Shown: piece after piece, positions 6,824-10,096 of the stretch
How the letters are laid out: every line of letters begins with the position of its first letter
How positions within the stretch are numbered: position 1 is the stretch's first letter
NCBI GenBank assembly: GCA_026987155.1
Contig: JALSNG010000065.1
Span: 1-10,096 of the forward strand
Source of the DNA: Thermococcus sp.
GTDB taxonomy: Archaea > Methanobacteriota_B > Thermococci > Thermococcales > Thermococcaceae
Length of the DNA stretch: 10,096 nt
Direction: 5' to 3'
Position numbers and translations under genes: made by a program
Notes under the pieces: model-generated
What the model saw: only the letters and a program-made list of their open reading frames with translations
Told to the model about the DNA's origin: nothing
The model's database searches: none

Positions 6824-7141
6824 GGCGAGGGGGTCGGGGACTCTCCGTGAGGAGGAAGTTCCGCCCACCGCACCGGGGCCGCGGTGCCGCAAGGCACCTC
6901 CCGAGAGGGAGGGCAACGGCGCAGAAACGACACGTCCCGGCGGACATGGGGATGAAAGCGGCGAAGGGACTCGCGAGAGTTCCGAGCTAACCCGCAGACG
7001 ACCCGTCGGGGACCGGTGAAACGGCCGTCCCGCGGGGTGCAAGGCCGAAGGAGGGGCGATGAGTTCCCGGTGTGAGCCCCGTGGTAGGCCGCTCAGTCGA
7101 ATGTCCCCTTGAGACAGAAGGCGGGCTATGACCCCCTCGCC
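6824..7141 (+). ncRNA. rnpB: Archaeal RNase P RNA, type A
   Basis: This is the catalytic RNA of RNase P, which removes 5' leaders from precursor tRNAs together with small archaeal proteins. Helix P1 is a perfect 12-bp pairing of 6824-6835 (GGCGAGGGGGTC) with 7130-7141. Other structure seen: a P3-like hairpin CTCC-GTGA-GGAG (6843-6854), conserved region I GGAGGAAGTTCCGCC (6851-6865), P8 GGTGCC-GCAA-GGCACC (6883-6898), the adjoining P9 TCCC-GAGA-GGGA (6899-6910), region II/III GGCAACGGCGCAGAAACGAC (6912-6931), region IV around GTGCAAGGCCGAAGGA (7038-7053), and region V GAGACAGAAGGCGGGCTATG (7111-7130), which would pair back to region I as P4. Length, about 318 nt, fits Thermococcales. Ends are set from P1 and could differ by a few bases. 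The last 16 nt overlap the EamA gene on the other strand. I see no T-run of five or more downstream until about 7956. Confidence 0.96.
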
Positions 7142-7974
7142 TTCACATCCAGCAGGGATGCGAGGAGTATAAGTGCCCCTCCGAGTGCTGTTCTGCCCCC
7201 TGGAACCTCTCCGAATACCAGAAACGCGTACACCACCGCGCTCATTGGGTCCAGATAGCTCAGCAAAGCTGCTTCGTTGACCTCAACTTCCTTCAGCCCG
7301 TCCATGTACAGGAACAGTGCCAGGACAGTGTGAACTGCAACAAGAACAAAAATCGCCCACCAGACGGGTTTTCCAACACCTGAAACCGCCATAAACGGCG
7401 CTAAAACAACCGATGCTATCGCGAGCTGGAGGAAAGTCAGAGTTTTGCCGTCAATTCCACGCAGGAATCTCCCGAGGTTAGGTATTAGGGCGTAGAAGAA
7501 GGCCGCCGTCAGTGCGAGTAGGATTCCAACGAAGTCCCTGTTGCCAAAATCGATGCTTTGGCCGCTTATAATCAGGATAAGGCCAGCGAATGCGGTCCCT
7601 ATCAGGAGCCAGCTCTTCAGGCTCAGTCTCTCATCGAGGAAGCGCCATGAGATGACCGTCGCTATTATCGGCGCCATGTAATAAACGAGAACCGCGTTGG
7701 CTATCGTGGTGTATTGGAAAGCTGTGAAGAGGAAGACCCAGTTCAGGGCGAGGGAAATGCCCAGGGCCAAAAGGGGCTTCCACCTGGCCCTCATTAGTTG
7801 GGAGAGTGATTGGAGCCATTCATTCCTTCCGACGAGGATGACAAAGAGCAGAAATGCACCAAGGGATACCCTGAAGAAGGCGACTCCTAAGCCGGATAAG
7901 TTCGAGAAGCGTGCGAATATCCCCACGCTGCCCCATATCAGCATCGCGGTGGCTATTTTTATTCTTCCGTTCAC
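7126..7974 (-). CDS. EamA/DMT-family transporter (second of two)
   Basis: A 282-residue protein with about ten membrane helices in two EamA repeats (roughly 4-135 and 147-275). Seen: WGSVGIFARF near the N-terminus, FLDERLSLKSW after helix four, and VVYAFLVFGEVPGGRTALGGALILLASLL in pieces at the C-terminus. It shares the layout and several motifs with the EamA protein at 2047-2910, but the two are clearly diverged, so this is not a recent duplication. Substrate is unknown. The start is GTG 7974, which overlaps the priS stop by 4 nt (GTGA); GGGGATGA (7985-7978) lies 3 nt before it, so translation is probably coupled to priS. The final codons (…ARGS) lie within the RNase P RNA P1 helix sequence. 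A link between this transporter and primase is not evident beyond shared transcription. Confidence 0.92.
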   Translation of the reverse strand: MNGRIKIATAMLIWGSVGIFARFSNLSGLGVAFFRVSLGAFLLFVILVGRNEWLQSLSQLMRARWKPLLALGISLALNWVFLFTAFQYTTIANAVLVYYMAPIIATVISWRFLDERLSLKSWLLIGTAFAGLILIISGQSIDFGNRDFVGILLALTAAFFYALIPNLGRFLRGIDGKTLTFLQLAIASVVLAPFMAVSGVGKPVWWAIFVLVAVHTVLALFLYMDGLKEVEVNEAALLSYLDPMSAVVYAFLVFGEVPGGRTALGGALILLASLLDVKARGS

Positions 7975-9005
7975 AGTTCATCCCCGTGCTCTTCCAGCCA
8001 TTCTTTGTAAGCTTCCCTGACCTCTTTCTTCCTGAATCTCGGAACCGCGTCCTCAAACGGGTTGAACCTTTCGAGGTCTTTTTCCTCACTTCCTATGTAC
8101 GTTGCCACGAGGCTCACCTTTGAATGGAGACTCGAAGGGACCCTGAGGATTCTCTTGACGTCAACTGTAACCCTACCGTCAAAGTAGGCCTTTGAGAACG
8201 TGCTTGACAGTGCAAAAAGCTTTATCATACTTTTGTAGCCAATTCCTTTCGGAAATCCCGTTAGGAGCCCTTTCCTCACGAAATCCTCGTATATTTTTTC
8301 CCTGCTTTCGAGTATGGTCTTAGCCCTGATCCTGTCGATCCCCACGTTTAGGAGGTGATTTTCGTTAATACGCACAATGAAGTATCCGAATCTGAGGCGG
8401 AAGACCTTGTAGTAACCGCTCGAGAGCATCACTCGCCTGCTCTGGATATCGTCAAAGGTAACCTCTTCGGCTGCACTGATGTACTCCAAAATCCTCTCTC
8501 TAACCTTCGAGTCGAGCTCAAGGGCCCATTCGTCGAGGACACGGATGTGGTAACCCCTGCCTGAATAGACCACATGAACGTCCTCAAAGCCGAAGTCTTC
8601 CTTTAGGACTATGAGGGTGTCCCTTGCGAGTTCCTTTGCGTCTTCGAGGCATATGGGGCAAACTTTCCCGTGTTCGTGGCTGCATTTTCGCAGGGGTAAA
8701 TCCTTTGCATCTATGTCGAAGACGAGCTCCGCCCCCAGCCATCCGGCCATCTCCCCTGGCTCGTCATACAGGGCCACACTTGAATACACTGCGTAGGGAG
8801 CGGTGGCCTTTATGTAGTCTTCCAGGTCTCGAAGGTCGAGAAAAACGTTCTTTCGGTCGCTGGGACCCTCCCCCGTGTGATCAAAACCGAATTCTCTGTT
8901 TTCAAGGCTTTGAATCAGAAACTCCGGGAGTTTTTTTGGGCTCCACTCTTTGGTGTAGTAGAGCTTTCTTTCCGCGAGGGTGGCCTCCCTGAAAAGCTCA
9001 GCCAT
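7971..9005 (-). CDS. priS: DNA primase small (catalytic) subunit
   Basis: This subunit is the catalytic half of the archaeal-eukaryotic primase and synthesises primers for replication with PriL. The 344-residue protein is close to the Pyrococcus length (about 347). Seen: REFGFDHTGEGPSDRKN (38-54), catalytic aspartates D97 and D99 in VFDIDAKDL, the zinc knuckle C108-H110-C116-C119, the nucleotide-binding SGRGYHIR (148-155), and the third catalytic Asp D282 in VDVKRILRVPSSLHSK. The start is ATG 9005, preceded by GGTGGT (9015-9010) with a 4-nt gap. An in-frame GTG at 9026 would add seven residues and overlap priL more. With ATG 9005 the gene overlaps the priL end by 8 nt, and its own stop overlaps the EamA start by 4 nt, so all three are probably translated from one mRNA. 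Confidence 0.97.
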   Translation of the reverse strand: MAELFREATLAERKLYYTKEWSPKKLPEFLIQSLENREFGFDHTGEGPSDRKNVFLDLRDLEDYIKATAPYAVYSSVALYDEPGEMAGWLGAELVFDIDAKDLPLRKCSHEHGKVCPICLEDAKELARDTLIVLKEDFGFEDVHVVYSGRGYHIRVLDEWALELDSKVRERILEYISAAEEVTFDDIQSRRVMLSSGYYKVFRLRFGYFIVRINENHLLNVGIDRIRAKTILESREKIYEDFVRKGLLTGFPKGIGYKSMIKLFALSSTFSKAYFDGRVTVDVKRILRVPSSLHSKVSLVATYIGSEEKDLERFNPFEDAVPRFRKKEVREAYKEWLEEHGDEL

Positions 9006-10096
9006 TTTCACCACCTTCCCTGTCACCTTCCCTTGAGCGGTTCTCTAAGTAAAGCCTCCGCAGGTAGTAGGTCAGGGGGTTTTTGATGCCCTTGCAGTAT
9101 CTGTCTGGTTTGCACAGCTGGGGTGCGTTGGCCCTTATCTTGTCGCAGTTCGGTGGGAAATACCAGGTGGAATTGCCGCTGTCTTGCAAGCTGGGCTTGT
9201 CTGTGAGGCCGAACCCCAGGTGATACCAAATGTTTTTGACCTCGTGGGGCTGGTCCTCAAAGAGAGGTGGCTTACAGCGGTTGCCTGCCTCTATTATCAC
9301 GGGTAGTACCTCTCTCTCCACCACATCCAGATCGTCTATGCAGTCCTTGATCCTAACGTCTCTCTTAGGTGGATTAGGACACAATCGTGCGTAGCTTAGA
9401 AAGCTTGTGAGGAGAACAGTTATCGCGTAGTTTCTCATTCCAGCGGGCACTCCTCCGAGGGCTTCTTTAACGCACGGTGGAAACAACTCGAATCGGAGGG
9501 GCTGGGCTTCTCCTGAGAACCTTCCCAGACGCTCCTTAAAACGCTCCCTTGCGATTTCTCCCAGTTTCTCGTGGAGGAGTGAGTAATACTCTGGCAACTC
9601 ATCCCTTATCTCGTAGAGCAGGTTTACGGAACGCTCAAGGTTCCTCTCGAAGGCCTTTTCCCACACTTTTATTGTCCCTTCCTCCGTGAGATAGGCGTAT
9701 CCTTTTCTGATGTAAACCTCTTTTAGGGATCCGTCCCAAAGCCGAAGGAACGATGAGAGCTTTATTCTGTATTTAAGCATTCTCTTTTTTCTTTCCTCCT
9801 CGCCGAGTTCCCCATGGAGGCTTCTCTCGAGTATAGTCCTGTCCCTTTCGGGGATATCTAAGCGTTTCGTCTGCTCGAGAGGTATACTCAATCCAGAGAC
9901 GTCACCGCTTCTCCTGATTCTCTCGGAGTATATCCTGAGGTTGGAGCGCCTCACAAGTTCCATCTCTATGCCGTATGGGGAGAATGCGAGTGCACCTAAA
10001 AGGGCGTAAAATGTCATGATGTCCTCGTGGTCACTCATGGTGAGAACGTCCTCTGGAATACTTTCCGCATCGAAAAGTTCCACTCTCTTCAGGGGC
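8998..10096 (-). CDS. priL: DNA primase large subunit, 5' end cut off by the window edge
   Basis: PriL regulates and supports PriS during primer initiation and carries an iron-sulfur domain. The frame stays open to the window edge (a few residues before the in-frame GTG at 10083), so the true N-terminus, probably some 30 residues, is missing; about 365 residues are visible. Numbering from that GTG, the conserved N-terminal part FYALLGALAFSPYGIEMELV (25-44) is followed by a helical region and the C-terminal 4Fe-4S domain. Cluster Cys are C204 (FPPC), C313 (FPPNC), C324 and C330 in LCKPDRYCKGIKNPL; further Cys at 235, 248 and 270 are not usual ligands. GIRKNPL-like text is seen as KGIKNPLTYYLRR at the end. 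Its TGA (9000-8998) overlaps the priS start by 8 nt. Confidence 0.95.
   Translation of the reverse strand, partial: PLKRVELFDAESIPEDVLTMSDHEDIMTFYALLGALAFSPYGIEMELVRRSNLRIYSERIRRSGDVSGLSIPLEQTKRLDIPERDRTILERSLHGELGEEERKKRMLKYRIKLSSFLRLWDGSLKEVYIRKGYAYLTEEGTIKVWEKAFERNLERSVNLLYEIRDELPEYYSLLHEKLGEIARERFKERLGRFSGEAQPLRFELFPPCVKEALGGVPAGMRNYAITVLLTSFLSYARLCPNPPKRDVRIKDCIDDLDVVEREVLPVIIEAGNRCKPPLFEDQPHEVKNIWYHLGFGLTDKPSLQDSGNSTWYFPPNCDKIRANAPQLCKPDRYCKGIKNPLTYYLRRLYLENRSREGDREGGENG
9010..9015 (-). promoter_or_regulatory. Ribosome binding site deciding the priS start
   Basis: Minus-strand GGTGGT lies 4 nt before ATG 9005, inside the last codons of priL. The upstream GTG 9026 has only a weak purine stretch before it, so the shorter start is preferred. 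Confidence 0.65.

Noticed and set aside
6652..7042. Two overlapping minus-strand open frames across the RNase P RNA
   Set aside because: They are Arg/Pro/Ser-rich frames produced by the GC-rich structured RNA; they have no clear ribosome binding site and the region is fully explained by RNase P RNA on the plus strand.
7820..8089. Minus-strand 89-codon frame across the priS/EamA junction
   Set aside because: It overlaps two secure genes in another frame and is Lys/Arg-rich without any recognisable motif.

Overview
The window looks like a chromosomal segment of a hyperthermophilic euryarchaeon of the Thermococcales, most likely Thermococcus. The evidence is a PriS/PriL primase pair with strong Pyrococcus-like motifs, an archaeal type A RNase P RNA, a non-adenylylated type I glutamine synthetase, a DUF61 (UPF0216) gene, archaeal TATA boxes about 25 bp upstream of inferred starts, and GGTGAT-type ribosome binding sites placed 3-4 nt before most start codons. 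Coding is dense and almost everything is housekeeping or ordinary accessory content. I see no mobile element, CRISPR array, tRNA or rRNA.

Layout, left to right. (1) Positions 1-2910, + strand, form one tight gene run: the 3' part of a peptide-transporter ATPase, a small glycosylated-looking membrane protein, NAD synthetase (nadE), and a 10-TM EamA/DMT transporter. Gaps are 26, 4 and 9 nt, so they are probably one operon. (2) glnA (2901-4226, - strand) converges on that run with a 10-bp overlap of the coding ends. (3) The 219-bp divergent spacer 4227-4445 carries the glnA promoter, a probably leaderless promoter for the DUF61 gene, and repeated or palindromic motifs that may be operators. (4) Positions 4446-6787, + strand: DUF61 protein, a 3-TM small protein, then, from its own TATA box, a 538-aa secreted and membrane-anchored protein with about ten N-glycosylation sequons, a Ser/Thr linker and a very basic proline-rich tail. 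(5) About 6824-7141, + strand: the RNase P RNA gene, with its own TATA box. Its last 16 nt, in the 3' strand of helix P1, overlap antisense the last codons of the next gene. (6) Positions 7126-10096, - strand: priL (5' end cut by the window edge), priS and a second EamA transporter, with overlapping ends that suggest translational coupling.

Functionally the window combines peptide import and NAD synthesis on one side, nitrogen assimilation in the middle, and DNA priming plus tRNA maturation on the other. I found no convincing new multi-gene system. The parts most worth a second look are the RNase P/EamA antisense overlap, the glnA control region, and the uncharacterised surface protein with its basic cytoplasmic tail.
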